From the NCBI GenBank assembly GCA_025464125.1, contig JAODLU010000354.1, positions 1 through 7,024 of the forward strand: a stretch of DNA of 7,024 nucleotides. The letters run 5' to 3'. Under the pieces are notes generated by a model that was given only the letters and a program-made list of their open reading frames with translations, ran no database searches and was not told where the DNA came from. This document shows positions 1 through 6,378 of this stretch, one piece after another; position 1 is the stretch's first letter; every line of letters starts with the position of its first letter. The position numbers and the translations under genes are program-made. This stretch comes from Microbacteriaceae bacterium. GTDB taxonomy: Bacteria; Actinomycetota; Actinomycetes; Actinomycetales; Microbacteriaceae.

Positions 1-1
1 T

Positions 2-280
2 CTTGGCAACCACGGACGGTACGTGATCGCGGGCCTCTACTCTGGCAGCGCGACGGTTCCGTTCAACCCGGTGACTCTCAATAACCGAAACCTGCAGATC
101 ATCGGGAGCTACTACGGTCGTTCCAACCATCGCCTTGAGGCGCTTTCCATCGTCACCAAATTGCACAACAAGCTGAACCTGTCAGACATGGTCACGCATC
201 GCTTCCCGCTCGAACAAACCCGTGAAGCGATCGAACTGATGGCTACAGGACAGGCGGCAAAGGTAGTCGTTATCCCCTGA
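2..280 (+). CDS. Zinc-dependent (MDR) alcohol dehydrogenase, C-terminal end only
   Basis: This is the last 92 residues of a gene whose start lies left of the window; the frame is open from base 2 to the TGA at 278-280. The visible part matches the C-terminal end of medium-chain zinc-type alcohol dehydrogenases. It has the strand/turn after the Rossmann fold (GRYVIAGLYSG), the family-typical stretch FNPVTLNNRNLQIIGSYYG, and the closing region THRFPLEQTREAIELMATGQAAKVVVIP, where these enzymes return to the catalytic domain. They oxidise alcohols or reduce aldehydes and ketones with NAD(P)+ in the cytoplasm. The catalytic zinc ligands and the GxGxxG cofactor motif are upstream and cannot be checked, so a quinone-oxidoreductase-like or other MDR member is not excluded. 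The GTG at 23 is an internal Val codon, not a start. The gene converges on the monooxygenase gene. The alcohol/ketone theme shared with the neighbouring operon suggests a functional link, which is inference. Confidence 0.85.
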   Translation, partial: LGNHGRYVIAGLYSGSATVPFNPVTLNNRNLQIIGSYYGRSNHRLEALSIVTKLHNKLNLSDMVTHRFPLEQTREAIELMATGQAAKVVVIP

Positions 281-298
281 GCCGCCTGCCTCACGACC

Positions 299-2107
299 TC
301 AGCTGATCAGGCCTTCCTGCTCGGCGTCGACCAGGCCCTCCTGGCGTGCCTTGATCTGCATTGCCAGGAAGCCGGAGTTCACGCGGCTGTCACGGATGGT
401 GCCGGTCATGAACCATAGTCCCGCCTGGTCGACTGGCCGGTAGACGCTGGTGATCTCCTTGTCGTCACCCCAGCGCCAGACCGAACCGACCCTGTCAGCA
501 ATCTCATCCCCGATTATCGGCCGGTAGGCGTCGAGCATGGAGGTGTAGCCCGTGGCCAGGACCACGTGGTCAGCCTCGATCTCAGTGCCATCGGTGAGCA
601 CGACGCCCGTGGGGGTGAACCGCTCGATTCCGGAGCCGGACTTGAAGTTCAGCTTCCCATCCGCGATCAGTCGGGAAGCGCCGATGTCGAAGTAGTAGCT
701 GTCATGACCGCTGTAGTGTCCTTCGGCTACGCCATTGCCGTTCGGGCGGAAGTCGAAAGCAAAGCCACGTGCCTCAAGGTCCGCAAGCAGCTGCTTGTCG
801 TCGGCGGCCATGAGCCCGGTGACATAGTTCAGCATGCCGCGTTCGCGCATGGTGCCGAGCGGGATCATCGAACTCGTGATGTCAGCGATCTCGAGCTTCA
901 TGTCGGGCACCATGTAGTCGGCGTAGAAGTATTTGTGGAACGTGTCTACGTCGACGATGTATGTGGACGAGCGCTGCAGCAGTGTCACGTCACTACCGTG
1001 CTCATACAAGTCCTGGGAAATATCGTGAGCGCTCACGCCGGCGCCCACCACGAGCACCTTCTTGCCACGCCACTTCTCGCCGCCCTCGAAAACCCCCGAG
1101 TGCGAGTAGGTGCCCGTATAGCTTTCGATGCCTTCGAACTCCGGGATGCGAGGGTTGCCGTTGAGGCCGGTGGCGATGATGAAGTGGGCAGGATGCAGCA
1201 CCCTGGTGCTGCCATCCTCACGGGTTATCGTGATGTCCCATCGCTTCGCAGCGTCGTCGTACACGGCTGAGTCGATGCCCGTGCTGTTCCACACCTTGAG
1301 TTCCATGGCCTTGGCGTAGTACTCCATGAAGTCGGCGAGCGTGTCTTTCGGAATGTACCGGGGGAAGGACCGCGGGAACGGCATGTGCGGAAAGTCGTTC
1401 ACCTCGGTCTGGTTGTGCAGCGCCAGCGCCGCGTACCGATTGCGCCACACATCGCCCACGCGGGGAGTGCGCTCGAGCAGCAGGGTGTCCACACCGAGTC
1501 GCTCCAGCTGCGCGCCGATCATGAGGCCGTTGTGGCCAGCGCCGAGCACGACAACCTCGGGCTCACGGTCTTCGAAAGCCAGGGCCTTTGCCCACTCCAC
1601 GGCCGGGTCTGCCCTGTCGACCAGTCCACCGTGACCGCGGCCAACCGGGCGCTGGCCATCGATGCGCCACGGGTAGTCCTTGAGGGCATCCAGCTGGGTC
1701 ATGAAGAACGGCGCTACCCATCCGACGGCGGTGTCAGCCGGCACAAGCTGGGTCACAGCGCTGCCGACGCCCAGCACGGTCTCGAAGTCGAAAAGGGCCG
1801 AAATGCTGGCCGCTGCCCCTTCACCGGTCTGCTGCGGAACGGTGCCTGCCTTGATGCGGAAGTTGTGTGCCTTGCGACTCGCATAGCCGAGAAATGCAGA
1901 AGCGACCTCGCCAGCACCTTCCCAGTTGCGAACGTCCCACGAGAAGACGACCTGGTCGCGCCACACCGCGTTCGCTGCGAAGAGGGCGCTGAGACCGGCA
2001 TGATCACCTGCGCCAAGCGCTCGCTCGAATTCTGTGACCCAGCGCGCGGCTGCGGCCTCCGGACTGCTGTCCATCGTGTCGGTCGTGTTCTCGGATAAAA
2101 GCGTCAT
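299..2107 (-). CDS. FAD/NAD(P)H-dependent flavin monooxygenase (FMO/CzcO-like) with N-terminal NTF2/SnoaL-like region
   Basis: The 602-residue protein is a two-dinucleotide-fold flavoprotein monooxygenase. Such enzymes use NADPH and O2 to form a C4a-(hydro)peroxyflavin that inserts oxygen into a substrate by N/S-oxygenation or Baeyer-Villiger oxidation. Visible motifs are the FAD-binding GAGHNG (189-194), GDVWR (218-222), an FMO/BVMO-type fingerprint YTGTYSHSGVF (330-340; pattern FxGxxxHxxxF with Tyr first), the NADPH-binding GAGVSA (355-360) and the late LATGY (517-521). Residues 1 to about 150 precede the flavin fold and resemble a SnoaL/NTF2-like cone domain (ARWVTEFERALGAGDHAGL, then ALFAANAVWRD), making the protein longer than ordinary FMOs of about 450-500 residues. 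The ATG at 2107 is preceded by AAAGGAAAG about 5 nt upstream, a good ribosome binding site. It is the second gene of an operon, 39 bp after the SDR. The substrate is unknown. FMO versus BVMO chemistry cannot be decided because the fingerprint is intermediate. Confidence 0.9.
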   Translation of the reverse strand: MTLLSENTTDTMDSSPEAAAARWVTEFERALGAGDHAGLSALFAANAVWRDQVVFSWDVRNWEGAGEVASAFLGYASRKAHNFRIKAGTVPQQTGEGAAASISALFDFETVLGVGSAVTQLVPADTAVGWVAPFFMTQLDALKDYPWRIDGQRPVGRGHGGLVDRADPAVEWAKALAFEDREPEVVVLGAGHNGLMIGAQLERLGVDTLLLERTPRVGDVWRNRYAALALHNQTEVNDFPHMPFPRSFPRYIPKDTLADFMEYYAKAMELKVWNSTGIDSAVYDDAAKRWDITITREDGSTRVLHPAHFIIATGLNGNPRIPEFEGIESYTGTYSHSGVFEGGEKWRGKKVLVVGAGVSAHDISQDLYEHGSDVTLLQRSSTYIVDVDTFHKYFYADYMVPDMKLEIADITSSMIPLGTMRERGMLNYVTGLMAADDKQLLADLEARGFAFDFRPNGNGVAEGHYSGHDSYYFDIGASRLIADGKLNFKSGSGIERFTPTGVVLTDGTEIEADHVVLATGYTSMLDAYRPIIGDEIADRVGSVWRWGDDKEITSVYRPVDQAGLWFMTGTIRDSRVNSGFLAMQIKARQEGLVDAEQEGLIS

Positions 2108-2118
2108 TGCTTTCCTTT
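2108..2118 (-). promoter_or_regulatory. Ribosome binding site of the flavin monooxygenase gene
   Basis: On the minus strand the bases just before the ATG at 2107 read AAAGGAAAGCA, a purine-rich Shine-Dalgarno sequence complementary to the 16S 3' end at normal spacing. It lies in the 39-bp gap after the SDR stop. No promoter-like element is evident in that gap, so it fixes the start and supports co-transcription with the SDR gene. Confidence 0.7.
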
Positions 2119-2146
2119 GGTTTGATGGCTGGTCGTGGTCGAAAGT

Positions 2147-2998
2147 TCAGTTGGCTGCGGGTTGCGCCTGGGCATCCACCTGCTGCACGAGCAGGGAATA
2201 GCGATCATCGATCCGGCCGCGGGAGAACGCAGGGTCGGTATGAATGTGAAGCCTGCCTTCGGCCGCACCACGGAAGATGATCTCTGCCGCGGCGTTGGGG
2301 TCGATGCCGGACTCGGCAAGAAGTGACGCCATGGCCTGCTGGTCCTGGAAGCCCGGACCGTCGGAATCGGTGGCCTGCGCGTCCGAGAAAATGCGGGTCC
2401 TCACGGCCGCTGGCATCACAACTGACACCACTATGCGGTCAGTGATGCCGGCGAGTTCCAGGGCGACGCTCTCCGACAGGGCGAGGTTCGCGTGCTTTGT
2501 TGCGCCGTATGCAGACGTGTACGCCCTCGTGCCCAACGCCGCGACAGACGCCACATCGACGATGTGGGCGCGACCTGTTCGGGCGTCAACTGCCTCGAGC
2601 ATGCGTGGTACGAATGCGCGGATGCCGTTGAAAATGCCGTTGAGGTTGACGCCGACCATGCGACCCCACCCCTCCGGCGTCATCTCCCAGGTGAGGCCGT
2701 GACTCTCGACCCCGGCATTGTTGACCAGCAGGTCGACATCTCCGAACGTGCTGAATGCCCTGCCTGCAAGAGCATCGACCTGGGCGAAATCAGACACATC
2801 GGTTACGACGGCGATGGACTTGATGCCGCTGGCATCGAGTTCTTTCGACAGTTCCGTAATCGACCGCTCATCGACGTCTGCGAGAACAACGCTCATCCCG
2901 CGTGTTGCGGCTGACCTTGCCAGTCCTGCGCCGATACCGGAGCCTGCGCCAGTGATGACGGCCACGCCGCCGCTGAAATCAGTAGGGGAAATAGACAT
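2147..2998 (-). CDS. Short-chain dehydrogenase/reductase (SDR), classical type
   Basis: The 283-residue protein is a classical SDR: an NAD(P)(H)-dependent cytoplasmic enzyme that interconverts alcohols and ketones. It has the cofactor motif TGAGSGIG (16-23), an Asp at the end of the second strand (LADVD, D41) favouring NAD(H) over NADP(H), NNAG (93-96), and the catalytic residues Asn118 (VNLNG), Ser151 (VASVAALG), Tyr164 and Lys168 (YGATK). The start at 2998 puts the glycine motif near residue 16, as is usual. A longer in-frame reading up to 3220 would run through the divergent promoter region into the opposite gene and adds no SDR-like sequence. The length is slightly above the 250-residue core because of a C-terminal extension (from about 205) that may form the substrate lid. 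It is the first gene of an operon with the downstream flavin monooxygenase. The pair could act successively on one alcohol/ketone substrate, which is inference. The exact substrate is not recognisable. Confidence 0.92.
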   Translation of the reverse strand: MSISPTDFSGGVAVITGAGSGIGAGLARSAATRGMSVVLADVDERSITELSKELDASGIKSIAVVTDVSDFAQVDALAGRAFSTFGDVDLLVNNAGVESHGLTWEMTPEGWGRMVGVNLNGIFNGIRAFVPRMLEAVDARTGRAHIVDVASVAALGTRAYTSAYGATKHANLALSESVALELAGITDRIVVSVVMPAAVRTRIFSDAQATDSDGPGFQDQQAMASLLAESGIDPNAAAEIIFRGAAEGRLHIHTDPAFSRGRIDDRYSLLVQQVDAQAQPAAN

Positions 2999-3013
2999 TC
3001 TGCATCTCACTTC

Positions 3014-3040
3014 ATCGTAAGTACTGAATCGTTCACTTTC
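3014..3040 (-). promoter_or_regulatory. Candidate promoter/operator of the SDR-monooxygenase operon
   Basis: The 90-bp region between the divergent SDR and peptidase genes is the only place for the operon promoter. On the minus strand a TACGAT hexamer at 3019-3014 fits the actinobacterial TANNNT -10 pattern and lies 15 nt before the SDR ATG. Just upstream, 3025-3035 holds the perfect 4+4 inverted repeat TGAA-TCG-TTCA, extended to 3023-3037 with one mismatched pair. Its size and symmetry suit a dimeric repressor such as a TetR-family protein, and its position next to the -10 box would allow repression. No regulator gene is in the window and no good -35 is visible, so both calls are tentative. 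Confidence 0.3.
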
Positions 3041-3076
3041 GCTGTACACACTAGCCGCAGATGCATCGGCCACGCC

Positions 3077-3082
3077 TAGGCT
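3077..3082 (+). promoter_or_regulatory. Leaderless-type -10 box (TAGGCT) of the M3 peptidase gene
   Basis: TAGGCT matches the actinobacterial TANNNT -10 consensus and ends exactly 6 nt before the ATG at 3089, so transcription would start at or next to the A of the start codon. The gap TTGGAAA leaves no correctly spaced Shine-Dalgarno sequence, consistent with leaderless translation. The TAG of the box is also an in-frame stop four codons before the ATG, which rules out a longer N-terminus. The transporter gene start at 6319 has the same box at the same distance. A clear -35 is not seen. Confidence 0.55.
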
Positions 3083-3088
3083 TGGAAA

Positions 3089-5131
3089 ATGGAAGCGACC
3101 GGCATTGACACAACCAACCCGTTCTTCGAGCCGAGCACACTCCCCTTCCAGCTTCCCCCGTTCGCCGATATCAGGGACGAACATTTTCGTCCAGCGTTCG
3201 AGGCAGGCATGGCCGAGCAACTGCGGGAGATCCGCAGCATCACGATGCGTCGCGACATGCCCACCTTCGACAATCTCGTCGCACTCGAGCGCTCAGGCCG
3301 CCTTCTTGAGAGGGTGGCAACCGTGTTCTTCAACAAGACATCGGCTGACAGTTCCGATTTCACCGACGATCTGGAAGAGGAACTGGCACCGAAGCTCGCC
3401 GCCCACCACGATGCGATCACGCTCGACTCGCAGCTCTACTGGCGCATCAGGTTGCTGCACGAGCAGCGAGACGAGCTCGGGCTCGATGCTGAATCCGCCT
3501 ACCTCGTCGAGCGTTACTACCTGGAGTTCACGCAGGCGGGTGCCGGCCTTGGCGACGATCAGAAGGAAGTGCTGAAAGACCTGAACCAGCACCTGTCTTC
3601 GCTGACCACCCGTTTCGAGAAGAACCTGCTGGCAGACACCAACGACCTCGCCGTGGTCGTCGATGATGTGGCCGAACTCGACGGGCTCGGTGCCGGCGAA
3701 ATATCCGCCGCCGCCGAAGCCGCGAGGGAACGGGGCCTCGAGGGCAAATGGCTCATCACGCTCGTGCTTCCGACCGGGCATCCGCATCTCGGTGCTCTCA
3801 CCGACCGGGGCCTTCGCCAGCGCGTGATGGAGGCGTCGCGATCCCGTGGCCTGCGTGGCAACGACTGGGACAACCGCCAGTTGGTGCTCGACATCACACG
3901 GTTGCGCGCCGAGCGCGCGCGGCTTCTCGGTTTTGAGAGCCATGCGGCGCTCGTTACATCCGACGAAACCGCGAAGACCCCTCAGGCAGTTGCGGCGCTG
4001 CTTGGCCGGCTCGCGCCGATCGCTGCCCGCAATGCTCGCGCCGAGCAGGCCGCGCTAGAGAAACGTGCAGGGCACGCCATCGAAGCGTGGGACTGGGCTT
4101 TCTACACGGAGAAGGTGCGCCAGGCAGAGTACGACGTCGACACTGCTGCAATGCGGCCATATTTTGAGGCAGAGCGAGTGCTGCAGAACGGGGTTTTCTT
4201 CGCCGCGACGATGGCGTACGGCGTGACCTTCGCGGAACGCAGTGACCTTGTCGGGTACCACCCCGGCGTGCGTGTTTTCGAGGTGAGCGAAGCTGACGGC
4301 TCGCCAGTTGGCCTCTACCTTCTCGACCTGTACACTCGCGACTCGAAGCGGGGCGGGGCGTGGATGAACTCGCTGGTCTCCCAGAACAGCCTGCTCGAGG
4401 AGCCGGTAATCGTCACCAACAACCTCAACGTGCCGAAGCCCGCAGGGGGCGAGCCGACGCTGCTGACCTACGACGAGGTTGGCACTCTCTTCCACGAGTT
4501 CGGCCACGCGCTGCACGGCTAGTGCGCACGCGTCACCTCTCCCAAATTTGCCGGCACCAACGTCTATCGCGACTTCGTCGAGTTCCCCAGCCAGGTCAAC
4601 GAAATGTGGATGCTCTGGCCGGAGGTTCTGGCCAGCTACGCGAGGCACTACGAGACCGACGAGCCGATGCCGCAGGATTTCGTGGACCGAATCACCGCGT
4701 CTACTGTTTTCAACGAGGGCTTCCAGACCAGCGAATATTTGGGGGCCGCGATGCTCGACCAGGCCTGGCACGCGATCACCGCCGACACAGTGGTCACCGA
4801 CGTCGAAGACTTCGAAGCGAAGGCACTGGATGCCGCAGGGCTGGGTAACCCAGCGGTGCCGAGCCGGTATTCCAGCACGTACTTCCAGCACACCTTCGCG
4901 GGTGGATATGACGCCGGCTACTACTCCTACATCTGGAGCGAGGTGCTCGACGCAGACACCGTCGAGTGGTTCACCGAAAACGGCGGACTCACGCGAGAGA
5001 ACGGCCAGCGCTTCAGGGATCGCCTGCTCGGAGTTGGCGGATCGAAAGATCCGCTCGCCGCATACCGTGACTTCCGGGGCAGGGACGCCGTGATCGAACC
5101 GCTGCTGGAGCGCCGCGGCCTTGACGCCTGA
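3089..5131 (+). pseudogene. dcp: M3-family zinc peptidyl-dipeptidase (Dcp-like), interrupted by an in-frame TAG
   Basis: Family members are cytoplasmic zinc metallopeptidases that clip dipeptides or short pieces from oligopeptides in peptide turnover. One frame runs from ATG 3089 to TGA 5131 (680 codons, the normal size for Dcp/oligopeptidase A), broken only by TAG at 4520-4522. Upstream part (477 aa): typical N-terminus NPFFEPSTLPFQLPPFADIR, helical domain, and zinc motif HEFGH (469-473) in HEFGHALHG. Downstream part: RDFVEFPSQVNEMW with the third zinc ligand Glu at codon 498, 25 residues after the second His as in thimet oligopeptidase, then the substrate-binding YFQHTFAGGYDAGYYSYIWSEVL and RGRDAVIEPLLERRGL. 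Family members read HGLFAR here, so the stop replaces Leu, with the next residue Cys in place of Phe and no indel. The truncated 477-residue product lacks a zinc ligand and should be inactive. A restart at ATG 4604 would lack HEFGH. A sequencing or assembly error or a very recent nonsense mutation are the alternatives, since the rest of the frame is intact. Confidence 0.82.
4520..4525 (+). other. Premature TAG stop and adjacent Cys codon inside the peptidase active site
   Basis: The codons TAG TGC sit where homologues have Leu-Phe, between HALHG and ARVTSPKFAGTN. Frame and spacing are kept on both sides, so these are substitutions, not an indel. Both codons can be reached from TTG TTC by single T changes (T to A, T to G). 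The changed bases help form an 8-bp palindrome, GTGCGCAC, at 4522-4529. Confidence 0.85.
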
Positions 5132-5152
5132 GGGGCGCGTGACAAACGGCCC

Positions 5153-6319
5153 TTATCGGGCCTCGATGGCCTGCCTGCGGCGCCAGCCGAGCCACGCGTA
5201 AACGATTGCGCCGACGGCCAGCCCCCAAAACGCCGAGCCGATGCCGACCACGACAACGCCTGATGCCACGACCAGGAAGGTGACGATCGCGCTGATCCTG
5301 TGGCGCGGATCCTCCATGGCGTTCACGACGCTGGTCACGAGAGCGCCAAGCACGGCGAGACCGGCGACCGCGGTAATCAGCACCGTGGGAGCCGCGCTGA
5401 CCAGGGCCGCTGCCACCCCAGCCGCCAGGCCGAGCGGTATGTACAGGATGCCGTTGGTCAGCGTTGCCACCCAGCGCTTCGTCATATCCGGTTGCGCTTC
5501 GGGCCCCGACATGATCGCCGCAGTGATTGCGCCGAGGTTGATCGCGTGACCGCCGAACAGGTTGGCCGCACCTGAACCGAGGCCAGTGGCGACGAGGGCG
5601 AATCGGGGAGGACCCGAGTAGCCGTAGGTCGAAAGCACTGTGAACCCCGGCACATTCTGGCCAGCCATGGTGACGACGAACAGCGGCAATCCCACGCTGA
5701 GAATCGTGAATAAATCGAAGCTCGGAAGCACGAAGACGGGAGCGGGCAGCAGGTTCGAGCCCCCGAGCCAGCCGGTTCCCGCTGAGAGCAGCACGGCCAC
5801 CACGGCAACCACCATCGCTGCGGGCACCGCCCAGCGGGGGGCGAGCCTGAAGAGCACGAGCCAGACGATGACCACGGGTGCCGCAAGCAGCGGAAGCGTT
5901 GAGACTGCCTCGATCGGGGCGAGGCAGATGGGGAACAGCACACCGGCGAGCATCGCGCTCGCGAGCGGCTTGGGGATGCGCACGATGGCTCGACCAAGCG
6001 CGGGCCACAGGCCGCTGAGCACGATCAGCGCTGAGCTCACAAGAAAGGCACCGACGGCATTCGAAAACTTCAGGTGGCCGCCGTGAGCAGCGAGCAGCAC
6101 GGCTGCACCCGGCGTGGACCAGGCGACGGCGATTGGAATTTTCAACCAGAGCGAGCCGACTATCGCGACGATCGCGACCGCGAAACACACCGCCATCAGG
6201 CCGGATGAAGCCTGGGCCGGACTGGCGCCGACGGCGCGCAAACCTGCGATTACGAGGACGAAGGAACTCGCGAAGCCGGAGATGGCGGCGATGAACCCCG
6301 CCGAGATCGGCTGCAGCAT
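5153..6319 (-). CDS. benE: BenE-family benzoate/H+ symporter-like membrane transporter
   Basis: The 388-residue, strongly hydrophobic protein matches the BenE family of inner-membrane proton-coupled symporters, named for benzoate uptake in Acinetobacter and including YdcO of E. coli. Recognisable family segments are GASPAQASSGL (31-41), VAWSTPGAAVL (65-75), MAGQNVPGFTVLSTYGY (218-234), and the signature FGGHAINLGAITAAI (255-269) followed by GPEAQPD (272-278). About 11-12 membrane segments can be drawn over its length, ending in a basic tail (WRRRQAIEAR) that fits a cytoplasmic C-terminus. The ATG at 6319 is the only start possible, because an in-frame TAG lies four codons upstream. No Shine-Dalgarno is visible. 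No benzoate or catechol genes are in the window, so the substrate is only a family-level guess and other aromatic or organic acids are possible. It lies 58 bp downstream of clpX on the same strand, but a hairpin and its own promoter-like box suggest separate transcription. Confidence 0.88.
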   Translation of the reverse strand: MLQPISAGFIAAISGFASSFVLVIAGLRAVGASPAQASSGLMAVCFAVAIVAIVGSLWLKIPIAVAWSTPGAAVLLAAHGGHLKFSNAVGAFLVSSALIVLSGLWPALGRAIVRIPKPLASAMLAGVLFPICLAPIEAVSTLPLLAAPVVIVWLVLFRLAPRWAVPAAMVVAVVAVLLSAGTGWLGGSNLLPAPVFVLPSFDLFTILSVGLPLFVVTMAGQNVPGFTVLSTYGYSGPPRFALVATGLGSGAANLFGGHAINLGAITAAIMSGPEAQPDMTKRWVATLTNGILYIPLGLAAGVAAALVSAAPTVLITAVAGLAVLGALVTSVVNAMEDPRHRISAIVTFLVVASGVVVVGIGSAFWGLAVGAIVYAWLGWRRRQAIEAR

Positions 6320-6325
6320 GCACTC

Positions 6326-6331
6326 AGCCTA
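6326..6331 (-). promoter_or_regulatory. Leaderless-type -10 box (TAGGCT) of the BenE-family gene
   Basis: On the minus strand TAGGCT ends 6 nt before the ATG at 6319 (spacer GAGTGC), placing the predicted transcription start on the start codon. The sequence and spacing are identical to those before the M3 peptidase ATG. No convincing -35 or ribosome binding site is seen. Confidence 0.55.
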
Positions 6332-6356
6332 GGGCGCTCGCCCAGAAGGACTCGCG

Positions 6357-6378
6357 GGCCAATCGAGACGAATTGGCC
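6357..6378 (-). terminator. Inverted repeat directly after the clpX stop, likely terminator
   Basis: On the minus strand GGCCAAT and ATTGGCC form a perfect 7-bp stem around an 8-nt loop. Pairing CG with CG inside the loop extends it to 9 bp with one bulged T. The hairpin begins at the last base of the clpX stop codon. A uridine tract is missing (only CCTTCT further on), so it is an L-shaped terminator only in part. U-poor hairpins are commonly proposed as terminators in actinobacteria. It would insulate the benE-like gene from clpX transcription. Confidence 0.5.

Noticed and set aside
277..302. CTGAG...CTCAG repeat between the converging dehydrogenase and monooxygenase stops
   Set aside because: A 5-bp stem with a 16-nt loop is expected by chance and has no terminator-like tail.
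566..2098. Long plus-strand open frames opposite the flavin monooxygenase
   Set aside because: They are shadows of the GC-rich monooxygenase gene, show no domain, and have no ribosome binding site.
2999..3220. N-terminal extension of the SDR to a start at 3220
   Set aside because: It would overlap the divergent peptidase gene on the opposite strand and cover the whole promoter region, and the added residues do not resemble SDR sequence. The start at 2998 gives the usual distance to the glycine motif.
4520..4522. TAG as a pyrrolysine codon or programmed readthrough
   Set aside because: The position is Leu in homologues, no pyrrolysine genes are visible, and the family is not known to use recoding. 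It remains only a remote alternative to mutation or error.
4604..5131. A separate 175-residue gene starting at ATG 4604
   Set aside because: It is in the same frame as the upstream peptidase part, and the homology continues unbroken before the ATG (RDFVEFPSQVNE). It is the C-terminal piece of the interrupted gene, not an independent one.
5148..5162. Inverted repeat GGCCC-N5-GGGCC between the converging peptidase and BenE genes as a bidirectional terminator
   Set aside because: The stem is only 5 bp, has no T-run on either side, and overlaps the last BenE codons. It is too weak to list as a feature, although the location would be suitable.
5013..6323. A 436-residue open frame antisense to the peptidase end and overlapping the BenE gene
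   Set aside because: It is rich in Arg, Ala and Gly with no recognisable domain, as expected for an alternative frame of GC-rich DNA. The BenE frame has clear family motifs.
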